Shown: positions 25,772 to 34,393 of the stretch, in pieces
Layout of the letters: every line of letters begins with the position of its first letter
How positions within the stretch are numbered: the first letter of the stretch is position 1
NCBI RefSeq assembly: GCF_002167005.1
Contig: NZ_NHTN01000023.1
Location: forward strand, 88,046 to 152,045
Length of the DNA: 64,000 nucleotides
DNA from: Indiicoccus explosivorum
GTDB lineage: Bacteria > Bacillota > Bacilli > Bacillales_A > Planococcaceae
Direction of reading: 5' to 3'
Notes under the pieces: model-generated
Databases searched by the model: none
What the model was told of the DNA's origin: nothing
What the model saw: the letters and a program-made list of their open reading frames with translations, nothing else
Program-made: the position numbers and the translations under genes

Positions 25772-27143
25772 ACCGGCGGTGCGTCAGGAACCGGTCCGGC
25801 AAGTAACCGCAGCGCCGGAGGAAACGGTCATCCCGGCCGTGCCGAAACCGGTCCGGCCGGCAGTGCCTGTTCGGAAAAAAGCGCCGGAACCGACCGATGA
25901 GTACGTCGAGCTGAAGAATCTGACCTTGAAGCATATCCTGAAAGAGCGCAAGAACGGCGATGTCGATGACATCGTCACCGAACTGGATGAGATCATCGCC
26001 GACATTCTGAAAGAAAACGATCATATTAAAGCGACAGAAAATCTCGATAAGCTGAAAGAGGAACTGACGAACGATCTGACGGGCTACGGGCCGATCAACC
26101 CGCTTTTATTGGATGAAAATGTGTCGGAAGTGATGGTCAATGGACCGAACATGGTCTATGCGGAGCGGGGCGGGAAGCTGGAACTGACGGATGTGACGTT
26201 CCGGGACAATGAACACGTGATGGCGGTGCTTGAGAAGATCGTCGCGCCGCTCGGCCGGCGGATCGATGAAAGCAGTCCGATGGTGGATGCCCGGCTGAAA
26301 GACGGCTCCCGGGTCAACGCGATCATTCCGCCGCTCGCGCTTGGCGGGCCGACAATCACCATCCGGAAGTTCTCGAAAGATCCGTTCACGATCCACGACC
26401 TTGTCCGCTTTGGCACACTGACGGAGGAAATGGCGGAGTTCATCCGGGCTTGCGTGGAAGCGAAGCTGAATATTTTCGTCAGCGGCGGTACGGGTTCGGG
26501 CAAGACGACGACACTGAACGTCCTTTCTTCTTTTATTTCCAATGAAGACCGCATCGTGACGATCGAGGATGCGGCGGAACTGCAGCTCGGCCAGGAGCAT
26601 GTCGTATCGCTCGAAACGCGCCCGCCGAACATTGAAGGGAAAGGCGCCATTTCGATCCGCGACCTCGTGCGGAACTCGCTGCGGATGCGGCCGGACCGAA
26701 TCGTGATCGGGGAAGTGCGGAGCGGGGAAGCGCTCGACATGCTGCAGGCGATGAACACAGGCCACGACGGCTCGCTGGCGACAGGGCATTCCAACAGCCC
26801 GCGGGATATGGTCGCGCGTCTGGAGACGATGGTGCTGATGGCCGGCATGGATTTGCCGATCCGGGCGATCCGCGAACAGATTGCCGGCGCGCTGCACGTC
26901 ATCATCCAGCAGTCGCGATTGAAAGACGGGTCGCGCCGCATCACGAACATCACGGAAGTGCAAGGACTCGAAGGCGATGTCATCGTCCTGCAGGACATTT
27001 TCGTGTTCCGGCAGTCCGGGCTGGATGAGAACGGCAAGATTATCGGCAAATTGGTGCCGACGGGGATCCGTCCCCAGTTTTACGAGCGCATGGAGTATGA
27101 AGGGATTCATCTTCCGGCCTCGATTTTTGTTGAGAAGGAGTGA
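25716..27143 (+). CDS. tadA: TadA/CpaF secretion ATPase
   Basis: 475 residues, ATG after AAGGGG inside tadZ. A Pro-rich variable N-terminus (about 15-60), a helical domain, then the ATPase core: Walker A GGTGSGKTT at 257-265, Asp box IVTIEDAAELQL, Walker B RMRPDRIVIGEVR, His box TGHDGSLATGHSN. It is the hexameric motor for Tad pilus assembly. Conserved and complete. Confidence 0.95.
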   Translation: MSLLARLQSKSTEVATTAEPAVRQEPVRQVTAAPEETVIPAVPKPVRPAVPVRKKAPEPTDEYVELKNLTLKHILKERKNGDVDDIVTELDEIIADILKENDHIKATENLDKLKEELTNDLTGYGPINPLLLDENVSEVMVNGPNMVYAERGGKLELTDVTFRDNEHVMAVLEKIVAPLGRRIDESSPMVDARLKDGSRVNAIIPPLALGGPTITIRKFSKDPFTIHDLVRFGTLTEEMAEFIRACVEAKLNIFVSGGTGSGKTTTLNVLSSFISNEDRIVTIEDAAELQLGQEHVVSLETRPPNIEGKGAISIRDLVRNSLRMRPDRIVIGEVRSGEALDMLQAMNTGHDGSLATGHSNSPRDMVARLETMVLMAGMDLPIRAIREQIAGALHVIIQQSRLKDGSRRITNITEVQGLEGDVIVLQDIFVFRQSGLDENGKIIGKLVPTGIRPQFYERMEYEGIHLPASIFVEKE

Positions 27144-27148
27144 GCGGG

Positions 27149-28081
27149 ATGGCGGTGATCGCATTTGCTGGGGTGTTCTCGTGCTGTTTTCTGCTGCTGC
27201 TGTTCATCAGTTCGCTGAAGGGCGCGGACGGGCCGGAGAAGGCGGAAAAAGATCCGGTGACGCTGAAGGCGCTGGCCAAGTCGGCCAACGACATGCTGAA
27301 AGGGCTGCTCGTGCGGAAGAAAAAGAAGCCGAGCAAAAAGCGGGACGGCCTGGAACAGCGGCTGAACGCGGCGGGGCTTCCGATGAAAGCGGAAGAGTTC
27401 ATCGCGTTCCAAGGCATCGCCGTGCTGATTGGCGGCGGGCTGCTGTATGTGGTGACCCACCAGCTGCCGCTGTTCCTGATCGGCGGTCTGATTGGCTACT
27501 CGCTGCCGGGACTCATGCTGAAAAACAAGCAGCAAAAGCGGATCAAGCAATTCAATGAAGGCCTTCCGGCGATGATCTCATCGCTCACCGGATCGCTCCG
27601 GGCGGGGTTCAGTTTTTTGCAGGGGCTTCAGATGGTGGCGGAGGAAGCGCATTCGCCCGTGAAAGAAGAAGTGGAGTACGTGCTGAAGACGATGCAGTAC
27701 GGCACGAGCCTGGAAGACGCGCTCATCGACTGGAAGAACCGGATGCCGAGCGGCGATTTGGACCTGCTGGTCGAGGCGATTCTGATCCAGCGGCAAGTGG
27801 GCGGCAACTTGGCGTACTTGCTCGATAAAATCCTGGAAACGACACGGGAGCGGATCCGTATGGAAAATCAGATCAAAACGCTGACCGCCCAGGGGAAAAT
27901 GTCCGGGATGGTCATCGGGCTGCTGCCGGTCGGCGTGGGCGGGCTCATCTATGTCATCAATCCGGCTTACATCAGCGTCCTGTTCACGGATCCCATCGGC
28001 CGGATGCTGCTCATGGGCGCCGGCGTGTCGGCCGCCATCGGATTTTTCTTCATCCGCAAAATCACAACGATCGAGGTGTAA
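27149..28081 (+). CDS. tadB: TadB platform membrane protein
   Basis: 310 residues, ATG 27149 nine bases after AAGGAG; GTG 27140, overlapping the tadA stop, is the alternative. One N-terminal helix, a basic cytosolic stretch, then T2SSF domain: GLPAMISSLTGSLRAGFSFLQGLQMVAEE... LVEAILIQRQVGGNLAYLLDKI, and two C-terminal helices. Inner-membrane platform with TadC. Confidence 0.92.
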   Translation: MAVIAFAGVFSCCFLLLLFISSLKGADGPEKAEKDPVTLKALAKSANDMLKGLLVRKKKKPSKKRDGLEQRLNAAGLPMKAEEFIAFQGIAVLIGGGLLYVVTHQLPLFLIGGLIGYSLPGLMLKNKQQKRIKQFNEGLPAMISSLTGSLRAGFSFLQGLQMVAEEAHSPVKEEVEYVLKTMQYGTSLEDALIDWKNRMPSGDLDLLVEAILIQRQVGGNLAYLLDKILETTRERIRMENQIKTLTAQGKMSGMVIGLLPVGVGGLIYVINPAYISVLFTDPIGRMLLMGAGVSAAIGFFFIRKITTIEV

Positions 28082-28084
28082 CGT

Positions 28085-29005
28085 ATGCTTCTGTTGCTCG
28101 TCAGCTTTTTCCTGTTCATCACGCTGAGCTGTTACGCGGTATTCGCGTTTCCGATGGCGAAGCGGTCCCGGACGCAGAGCCGGATCCAAAATTATTTCGC
28201 CTTAACTCCTGCGGCGGCGGACTTGCCGCCTGTCGAAGAAAAAGCGGGTTCTTTCATGGAGCGGATGGTGAAGCCGGCGTGGAAGAACGCGAAGAAAACG
28301 TATCAGAAGAAGCTGAATAAGGAAAAAGCCGACGAGCTGGAGACGCGGCTTTTACAGGCGGGGCAGCCGTTCGGGTTCAGCCCGATCGAGTTCAAGCTGT
28401 TCCAGTCGTTGCTGACGTTCCTCGGGATTCTCCTTGCGGGCGGGGCGGCGCTCCTGTTCCAGACGGGCTTTCTGAAAGGGATGCTTCTCGTGCTGCTGAC
28501 GGCGGTTGGCGGTGTGGTCATCCCGAAGATGTATTTGAACAGCCTGATCGGGAAACGGAAAGTGGCGGCGCTCAAAGAACTGCCGGATATGTTGGATCTT
28601 TTGGTCATCAGTCTCGAAGCGGGCCTCGGGTTCGACGCGGCGCTGAGCAAAGTGACATCCAAGAAACAGGGCGTGCTGTCGGATGAGTTCCGCATCTGCC
28701 TGGAAGAGATCCGGCTCGGGAAAACACGGAAAGACGCGCTGAACGGCATCAACGGCCGGCTGGCGTTCGAGGAGCTGCGAGGGCTGATCACCAGCATCAT
28801 CCAGGCGGAAAAGCTCGGGATCGGCATGGTGACCGTGCTGAAAGTGCAGACGGAAGACGTGCGGGAAAAACGGAAGCAGCGTGCGGAAGAAAAAGCGATG
28901 AAGGCGCCGATCAAAATGCTGTTTCCGCTCGTCCTGTTCATTTTCCCGACGCTGTTTGTCATTTTACTGAGCCCGGCGGCGATTCAGTTTATGGAAATCA
29001 TGTAA
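28085..29005 (+). CDS. tadC: TadC platform membrane protein
   Basis: 306 residues, start four bases after tadB. Same T2SSF fold as TadB: ELPDMLDLLVISLEAGLGFDAALSKV, then a second half with GMVTVLKVQTEDVREKRKQRAEEKAMKAPIKMLFPLVLFIFPT, which is highly typical of TadC. Last gene of the locus; two terminators follow. Confidence 0.93.
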   Translation: MLLLLVSFFLFITLSCYAVFAFPMAKRSRTQSRIQNYFALTPAAADLPPVEEKAGSFMERMVKPAWKNAKKTYQKKLNKEKADELETRLLQAGQPFGFSPIEFKLFQSLLTFLGILLAGGAALLFQTGFLKGMLLVLLTAVGGVVIPKMYLNSLIGKRKVAALKELPDMLDLLVISLEAGLGFDAALSKVTSKKQGVLSDEFRICLEEIRLGKTRKDALNGINGRLAFEELRGLITSIIQAEKLGIGMVTVLKVQTEDVREKRKQRAEEKAMKAPIKMLFPLVLFIFPTLFVILLSPAAIQFMEIM

Positions 29006-29020
29006 TACGGGAAGAGGAAA

Positions 29021-29045
29021 GCGGCGTTTGGGCGCCGTTTTTTGT
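29021..29045 (+). terminator. terminator 1 after tadC
   Basis: CGGCG, six-base loop, CGCCG, then TTTTTT. Confidence 0.85.
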
Positions 29046-29065
29046 GTGCCTGTGGCGGGGAATAT

Positions 29066-29098
29066 TCAGAAAACGGGTGCCAGGCACCGTGAAAATAT
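29066..29098. repeat. partial family A repeat
   Basis: TATTCAGAAAACGGGTGCC then AGGCACCG: right arm and tip only. Confidence 0.6.
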
Positions 29099-29113
29099 GA
29101 CAAACAGCGGTAA

Positions 29114-29153
29114 GAAACCGGCGGGGAATCGGATGGTTCCCCCGCCGGTTTTT
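29114..29153 (+). terminator. terminator 2 after tadC
   Basis: AAACCGGCGGGGAA with TTCCCCCGCCGGTTT, 8-base loop, T tail. A second barrier after the repeat. The remainder of 29154-29342 is AT-rich leader with no gene. Confidence 0.9.
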
Positions 29154-29342
29154 GATTTGTAGAGGAGCGATTTTATAGCGGGAGAGCCGATTTTTCGTTT
29201 CTAAAAAGTCGTCAAATTTGTAATCAAAAAGACATGTTTTTGAAAAAAGCGAGTTAGTTAGGTCTTTGAGCGGGTAGTGAGTTATTATACCTATCGTTTG
29301 TGTTTTTACATATTAGGTCATTTTGCGTGAGGAGGACTGTGC

Positions 29343-30566
29343 ATGAAAAAAAGGTCAAGGAGCTTAACAAAAATTACGGCGGCAGGTGTGGGTGCGGTGC
29401 TGGCAGTAGCGGCAGTATCCCCGGCAGTTTCTGCAGATACGGTGTCGGCGGCAGCTTTCACAGATGTGCCGGACCGCTATGAGGAAGCTGTCGAATTTTT
29501 AGTGGCGAGCAATTTGGCGAGCGGACTGACGGAAACGCGGTTCGGTATCGACGAAGAGATTAAGCGGGGAGATGCCGCGGTCATTTTAGCGAAAGCCTTG
29601 GGCATCCAAGACCCGGACGCGGCTTCTTCCGGTTTTGCCGATGTCCCGGACCGGGCAGTGCTGGCGATCAATTCATTGAAACAGGCGGGAGTTGTGAACG
29701 GGAAGACAGCCGTTCATTTCGGGTTTGAAGATCCGCTGAAACGCGGGGAAGCGGCGCTGATGCTCGCCGACGCCGGCGCTTACAGTCTTGACGGCGAGCC
29801 GGAAAACTTCGGATTTTCTGACGTCAGCGACCGCTACCGTCAAGCGGTCGCCGGACTCCTGGAAGCTGGCATCACGCAAGGGGAGACACCTACGGAATTC
29901 GGGACGGATGAATTCATTACCCGAGGCGAATTCGCTTTGTTCATTTACCGGGCGGAAACGCTGAAAAGCGACGCGGAAGGATTAGCTGCGGCAGTTGAGG
30001 CGGCGGAAGAAGCACTGTCTGGGCTGGACAGCATGGAGATCCGGGAAGCGCGGGTACTCGTGGAGGCGTATGCCGATGGGGCGCAGAAGGAGCAGCTGTT
30101 GCACGCTTTAGCCGTCCAGGCCGCCTTGGTGGTCGTCCATACGGCAGAAGCTGAAAATACTTTGGAAGCGGCGCTCGCGGCGCTTGCAGATATCAGTGAA
30201 GCGTTCAGCCTAGAATCGGTGCATCCGGATGAGTATTCGCTTTATCTGGAAATGGTGGCCGGACAAGGATTCATTACGGCGGGAGAAGTGCAGGAAGCGG
30301 TGGCGGCAGCCAACCGGATCGCTGAAAAGCGGGCGGTCGCAGGGCTTGATGCGGTCGGCGCGGAAACGACGGAAGGGGAGCTGCTGGAGTTGTTGGAAGT
30401 GCTCCATAATCGTTCGCTTTACGCGTCAGGCGAATTCGGAATGGAAATCGTGGACGAGGCTCTGCTTGGCGCGTACCTTGAAGCGTTCCGGGAAGCCGAT
30501 GTGGCAGCCGTCTCGGACGTGACGGCGGTCATCGCCGAAGTGAACGAGCGGAATCGAGTTACATAA
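29343..30566 (+). CDS. secreted SLH-domain protein with helical C-terminus
   Basis: 407 residues, ATG after GAGGAGG. Signal peptide to about residue 31 (SPAVSA). Three SLH domains at roughly 39-90, 97-145 and 155-205, of the DVPDR...NGKT...FG...KRGEAA type. They resemble the C-terminal SLH set of the protease encoded next, so the two probably share ancestry and wall target. The rest (205-407) is a long, mostly helical, Ala/Glu-rich domain that I do not recognise. Surface protein of unknown function. Confidence 0.85.
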   Translation: MKKRSRSLTKITAAGVGAVLAVAAVSPAVSADTVSAAAFTDVPDRYEEAVEFLVASNLASGLTETRFGIDEEIKRGDAAVILAKALGIQDPDAASSGFADVPDRAVLAINSLKQAGVVNGKTAVHFGFEDPLKRGEAALMLADAGAYSLDGEPENFGFSDVSDRYRQAVAGLLEAGITQGETPTEFGTDEFITRGEFALFIYRAETLKSDAEGLAAAVEAAEEALSGLDSMEIREARVLVEAYADGAQKEQLLHALAVQAALVVVHTAEAENTLEAALAALADISEAFSLESVHPDEYSLYLEMVAGQGFITAGEVQEAVAAANRIAEKRAVAGLDAVGAETTEGELLELLEVLHNRSLYASGEFGMEIVDEALLGAYLEAFREADVAAVSDVTAVIAEVNERNRVT

Positions 30567-30596
30567 CGGAACAATCGATGGTATCGCGGGCTGTGG

Positions 30597-30662
30597 ATGG
30601 TGCCTGGCACCAATTGTCGAAGTTGTATGCATAAATATGAATTTTGGTGCCAGGCACCGAGA
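30597..30662. repeat. palindromic repeat family A, long form
   Basis: GGTGCCTGGCACCAATTGTC, interior GAAGTTGTATGCATAAATAT, then GAATTTTGGTGCCAGGCACC. The end is followed by extra tandem copies of GGCACCGAGAAGG (next entry). Confidence 0.9.
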
Positions 30663-30699
30663 AGGATAGGCACCGAGAAGGGTGGCACCGAGAAGGAGG
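30653..30699 (+). repeat. three tandem copies of GGCACCGAGAAGG, the last forming the ribosome site of the protease gene
   Basis: GGCACCGAGAAGGATA, GGCACCGAGAAGGGT and GGCACCGAGAAGGAGG in a row. The AAGGAGG of the third unit is 9 bases before the TTG start at 30709, so the repeat end appears to have been recruited as the Shine-Dalgarno sequence. Confidence 0.8.
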
Positions 30700-30708
30700 A
30701 GTATAATT

Positions 30709-33492
30709 TTGAACCGATGGGTATCCTGCCTGTTGCCGGCCGTGCTGTCTGTTGCGATTTTTGGTATGCAGCCGGCCGCTGCTGACAGTCACACGGAAAA
30801 ACGGGTAATTGTTGTTTTCGATGAAGAAGTGAGCGAAGCGGAAATGGAGGAGACGCTGGAAGACACAGGCGGTGAGGTGGAAGAGACGTATGAAGCGGTG
30901 GAAGCCGCAGCCGCGGAGGTGCCGGTCCAGGCGGTGGATGAACTGCTGGAAGATCCGGATGTCGCGTATGTGGAAGAGGATATTCTTGTGACACTCAATG
31001 CGCAGACGGTTGACTGGGGAATCGAAGCGACCGACACTCCGCGAGCTTGGCTTTCGGGATTCACCGGGAAGGGTGTGAAAGTGGCGGTCATTGATTCGGG
31101 GATCGCTCCGCACAGCGATCTTGCCATTGCGGGCGGGATATCGACTGTGGATTACACAACTTCTTATGCAGATGATCAAGGGCACGGGACGCATGTGGCG
31201 GGCATCATCGCCGCCCAAAACAATAGCATCGGTGTGAAAGGTGTAGCGTATGGCGCCGAACTGTATGCGGTCAAAGCGTTCAATCAGGACGGCGCCGCTT
31301 ATTTATCCGATATTATCCAAGGAGTCGACTGGTCGATTCAGAACGACATGGATATTATTAATTTGAGCGCCGGGACACAGGCCGACTCCCTCGCTTTCAA
31401 AGCGGTTGTGGATAAAGCGTACGCGAGCGGTCTCCTTGTGGTGGCGGCAGCCGGCAATGACGGAGCGACAGACGGTTCAGGGGATACGATCGATTATCCT
31501 GCCCGTTATCCGTCTGTCATCGCGGTCGGCGCCGTGGACCGGAATTTGACCCGCGCGGTCTTTTCATCCACCGGGCCCGCCGTTGAAGTGGCTGCTCCCG
31601 GTGTCAGTATCTTAAGCACGTATACGGAAAACCGCTATGCGTACTTGAGCGGGACATCCATGGCGACTCCTTACGTCACCGGTGAACTGGCACTGCTGAT
31701 GGAAGCATATCCCGAGCTGACGAACCAGGAATTGCGGTCGGTGCTCATCGGTCTGTCGAAAGATCTCGGCGCTTCAGGCAGAGATCCATTTTATGGTTAT
31801 GGCCTGCCTTTGGTGACTACCTTTACTGAACCGATTGTTACAGAAGCTGAAAATCGGGCTTCATTTGTGACTGTGAGTGATAATTCACTGACCGGTTCGG
31901 TCGGTGATGTCCTGTCTGTAACGGCTTTCGCAGAGTTCGGGGACGGGACGGTCCGGAATGTGACGGCCGAAGCGGAGTGGTCGTCGGCCGACACGGCAGT
32001 CGCAACCGCGACAGATGGAGCGGTAACGCTCAAGGGGTACGGAACCACCGTGATATCGGTTACGTTTGACGGCCAGACGGCGTTTATTAATGTGACAGTG
32101 CCGGAGCCCAATCCGGTCACGGATCTCCAAGTGAATCAAACGGCGATCACCGCTCCGTTAGGGGAAGTTATTCAAGTCACCCTGACAGCCGTCTATCGGA
32201 ACGGGGAAAAACGGAACGTATCAGGCGAAGCGGAGTGGCTGTCGGCCGATCCGGGCATCGCCACGGTGACCGATGGGATCGTGGGCCTGACCGGCTATGG
32301 CAGTACAACCATCATGGCGTCATTTGAAGGGCAATCAGAAGTCATCAGCGTGACAGTGCCGGAGCCGGTGCCCGAACCTGAACCTGAAGCGGATGTCGTT
32401 GATCTGGAGACGAACCGCGCGTCTGTGACAGGCGAACTGGGCGATACTATTGCCCTGACTGCCTCCGCGCTGCTTGACGACGGCACAGAAGTCAATGTCA
32501 CGGAGGACGCGATCTGGACTTCAGCGAACACCGGCATCGCCACCGTTTCTGACGGCCGCATCAATTTAAGGGGCTACGGCAGCACGACGGTCACGGTTGC
32601 GCATGAAGGCGAAACCGCCTCGATCGCCGTGGATGTCCCGGAACCGGAACCGATTCCTGAACCAGCGCCGGAACCAGCGCCGGAACCGGAACTTAATCTC
32701 GTAATTGGTCTGGAACCGGCTGAAACCACTGTAACCGGTGAACCGGGAGATATTGTTCAGATAGGGGTTTCCGCACTTTTCGCGAATGGCGAGGTACAAG
32801 TGGTGACACAGGAAGCGGACTGGTCCTCAGCAGATACTTCTGTTGCGACTGCGGCTGATGGAAACATCGTACTGAAAACTGCCGGACAGACGGTGATCCG
32901 CGTATCGTATGAAGGTGAAACTGCAGCTATCGCGGTGGAGGTGACAGAATCCGGACCGGCACCTGAACCAACTCCTGTCACTATCCACTTTGAGGACGTT
33001 TCCTCATTTTATTATCCGGCTGTCGCCTATTTGGTCCAGCAGGGAATTACACAAGGTTTATCAGCAGAAGAGTTCGGTGTGAAAGAAAATATCAAGCGTG
33101 CCGATGCCGCCATCTGGCTGGCACGTGCGCTCGATCTGGATACTGAAGCTGCGCCGGCATCCGGTTTTACGGATGTGCCGGACCGGGCAGCAGGGGCAGT
33201 CAATGCGCTGAAGGCGGCCGGAATCATTAATGGCAAGACAGCGACCCAGTTCGGTTCACAAGATCCTCTTTCCCGAGGGGAAGTGGCACTGATCCTTCAG
33301 CGGGCGTATGAACTGGAGGGGGATGGAAATCCGGTTCCATTCACCGATGTGTCAGACCGCTACAGGGAAGCCGTAAATGCTTTAGTAGCGAACGGAGTCA
33401 CAGATGGAATATCCGAGACGCGGTATGGCGTGTCCCAGAATATCACCCGCGGACAGCTGGCCGTTTTCCTGTATCGGCTGGCCGGAGAGTAG
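30709..33492 (+). CDS. SLH-anchored subtilisin-like serine protease with four Ig-like repeats
   Basis: TTG 30709 follows the repeat-derived AAGGAGG. 927 residues. Signal peptide 1-25 (QPAAA), I9 inhibitor-like prodomain (KRVIVVFDEEV...YVEEDI, 31-95), S8 domain about 103-365 with Asp129 (VIDSG), His159 (GHGTH), oxyanion Asn250 and Ser317 (SGTSMATP). Then four Big2-like units of about 90 residues, each with AEWSSADTAVATATDG-like text and a Y/AGxTxI strand, joined by PEP/EPAPEP linkers. Three SLH domains end the protein. A secreted, wall-displayed protease; the substrate is unknown, and pilus or surface-protein processing is possible. Intact. Confidence 0.93.
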   Translation: MNRWVSCLLPAVLSVAIFGMQPAAADSHTEKRVIVVFDEEVSEAEMEETLEDTGGEVEETYEAVEAAAAEVPVQAVDELLEDPDVAYVEEDILVTLNAQTVDWGIEATDTPRAWLSGFTGKGVKVAVIDSGIAPHSDLAIAGGISTVDYTTSYADDQGHGTHVAGIIAAQNNSIGVKGVAYGAELYAVKAFNQDGAAYLSDIIQGVDWSIQNDMDIINLSAGTQADSLAFKAVVDKAYASGLLVVAAAGNDGATDGSGDTIDYPARYPSVIAVGAVDRNLTRAVFSSTGPAVEVAAPGVSILSTYTENRYAYLSGTSMATPYVTGELALLMEAYPELTNQELRSVLIGLSKDLGASGRDPFYGYGLPLVTTFTEPIVTEAENRASFVTVSDNSLTGSVGDVLSVTAFAEFGDGTVRNVTAEAEWSSADTAVATATDGAVTLKGYGTTVISVTFDGQTAFINVTVPEPNPVTDLQVNQTAITAPLGEVIQVTLTAVYRNGEKRNVSGEAEWLSADPGIATVTDGIVGLTGYGSTTIMASFEGQSEVISVTVPEPVPEPEPEADVVDLETNRASVTGELGDTIALTASALLDDGTEVNVTEDAIWTSANTGIATVSDGRINLRGYGSTTVTVAHEGETASIAVDVPEPEPIPEPAPEPAPEPELNLVIGLEPAETTVTGEPGDIVQIGVSALFANGEVQVVTQEADWSSADTSVATAADGNIVLKTAGQTVIRVSYEGETAAIAVEVTESGPAPEPTPVTIHFEDVSSFYYPAVAYLVQQGITQGLSAEEFGVKENIKRADAAIWLARALDLDTEAAPASGFTDVPDRAAGAVNALKAAGIINGKTATQFGSQDPLSRGEVALILQRAYELEGDGNPVPFTDVSDRYREAVNALVANGVTDGISETRYGVSQNITRGQLAVFLYRLAGE

Positions 33493-33556
33493 GATTTTAG
33501 ATTCCTGTATTTGGAAGATGTTCTGGAAACTTGAGTTGACGACTGCAGTGAAACGA

Positions 33557-33600
33557 AGCCGCCAGGCGGGATCAGCCGATTCCGCCTGGCGGTTTTTTTA
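33557..33600 (+). terminator. terminator after the protease gene
   Basis: CCGCCAGGCGG (33559-33569) / CCGCCTGGCGG (33582-33592), then seven T. Each arm is itself nearly palindromic. Confidence 0.95.
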
Positions 33601-33847
33601 GGGTGATGTTAATAATGGGCAGAGCTGTGCGATTATTTTATTCTGAAGCGCTCGCGGTACAAAGGGAACTCGAAAGTTTTCAGTGCGTCCAATCCAGAAA
33701 GGAACACTGTTTTTATTTTGGGATGGATCCGTCATCATCGGCAGCTGTTGGGCGGAACATTTGAAACGAATTTCGGAAAACCTGTCACGAAATAACGGAT
33801 TCCGGTGTCCTATTAGTGAAGACCCGCAGAGGGGGGGAGGACCGGTG

Positions 33848-34393
33848 ATGGAGGAGGCGGCAGATTTGTCTGAAGTGACGAGCAATCTGTCAGAAGACGA
33901 GAAGTTCCGGCAGTTATTCAAACAATATTACGCGCAGGTCGTCCGGCAGGTGATGGTCATTGTGAAGGACCAGTCGGTGGCGGAAGATATCGCGCAGGAC
34001 GTGTTCGTCAAGCTGTACCACACGGATCGGAGCGCGATCGGCAGTCTGCCGGGATGGCTCGCGAAAGTCGCCGCCAATACGGCCTATAACCATATCCGGT
34101 CCGAACAGCGCCACCGGGCCAGGAAAAGCAGGCAGGAGCAGGCGGAGACCGGGACAGCCGGCTCGCTGGAAGACGAGTACATGAAGGCTGAAGCGATCGA
34201 TGCCGTCCGTAAGACGCTGATGCAGCTGCCGGAGCGGGACCGCGAATTACTGATGATGAAGTTTTCAGGGTACAGCTATGAGGAGATCGCGGAAAGCAAG
34301 AATGTGGAGAAGACGTCCATCGGCGCTTGGCTGGCGAGGGCGAAGAAACGGTTCAGGAAAATCCATAAGGCGGAAAGGACAGAGGCGGAATGA
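33848..34393 (+). CDS. ECF-type RNA polymerase sigma factor
   Basis: ATG 33848, seven bases after GGGGGAGG. 181 residues, sigma-2 and sigma-4 regions only. Region 2: FRQLFKQYYAQVVRQVMVIVKDQSVAEDIAQDVFVKLY. Region 4: RKTLMQLPERDRELLMMKFSGYSYEEIAESKNVEKTSIGAWLARAKKRF. Its stop overlaps the next start (ATGA), pairing it with its own anti-sigma factor. Resembles the SigX/SigV/SigW group, which responds to envelope stress; the exact regulon is unknown. Confidence 0.93.
   Translation: MEEAADLSEVTSNLSEDEKFRQLFKQYYAQVVRQVMVIVKDQSVAEDIAQDVFVKLYHTDRSAIGSLPGWLAKVAANTAYNHIRSEQRHRARKSRQEQAETGTAGSLEDEYMKAEAIDAVRKTLMQLPERDRELLMMKFSGYSYEEIAESKNVEKTSIGAWLARAKKRFRKIHKAERTEAE

Noticed and set aside
33762..33790. 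Autoregulatory ECF promoter before the sigma gene
   Set aside because: TGAAAC is present at 33762, but no CGTC/CGTA -10 occurs 16-17 bases further on.
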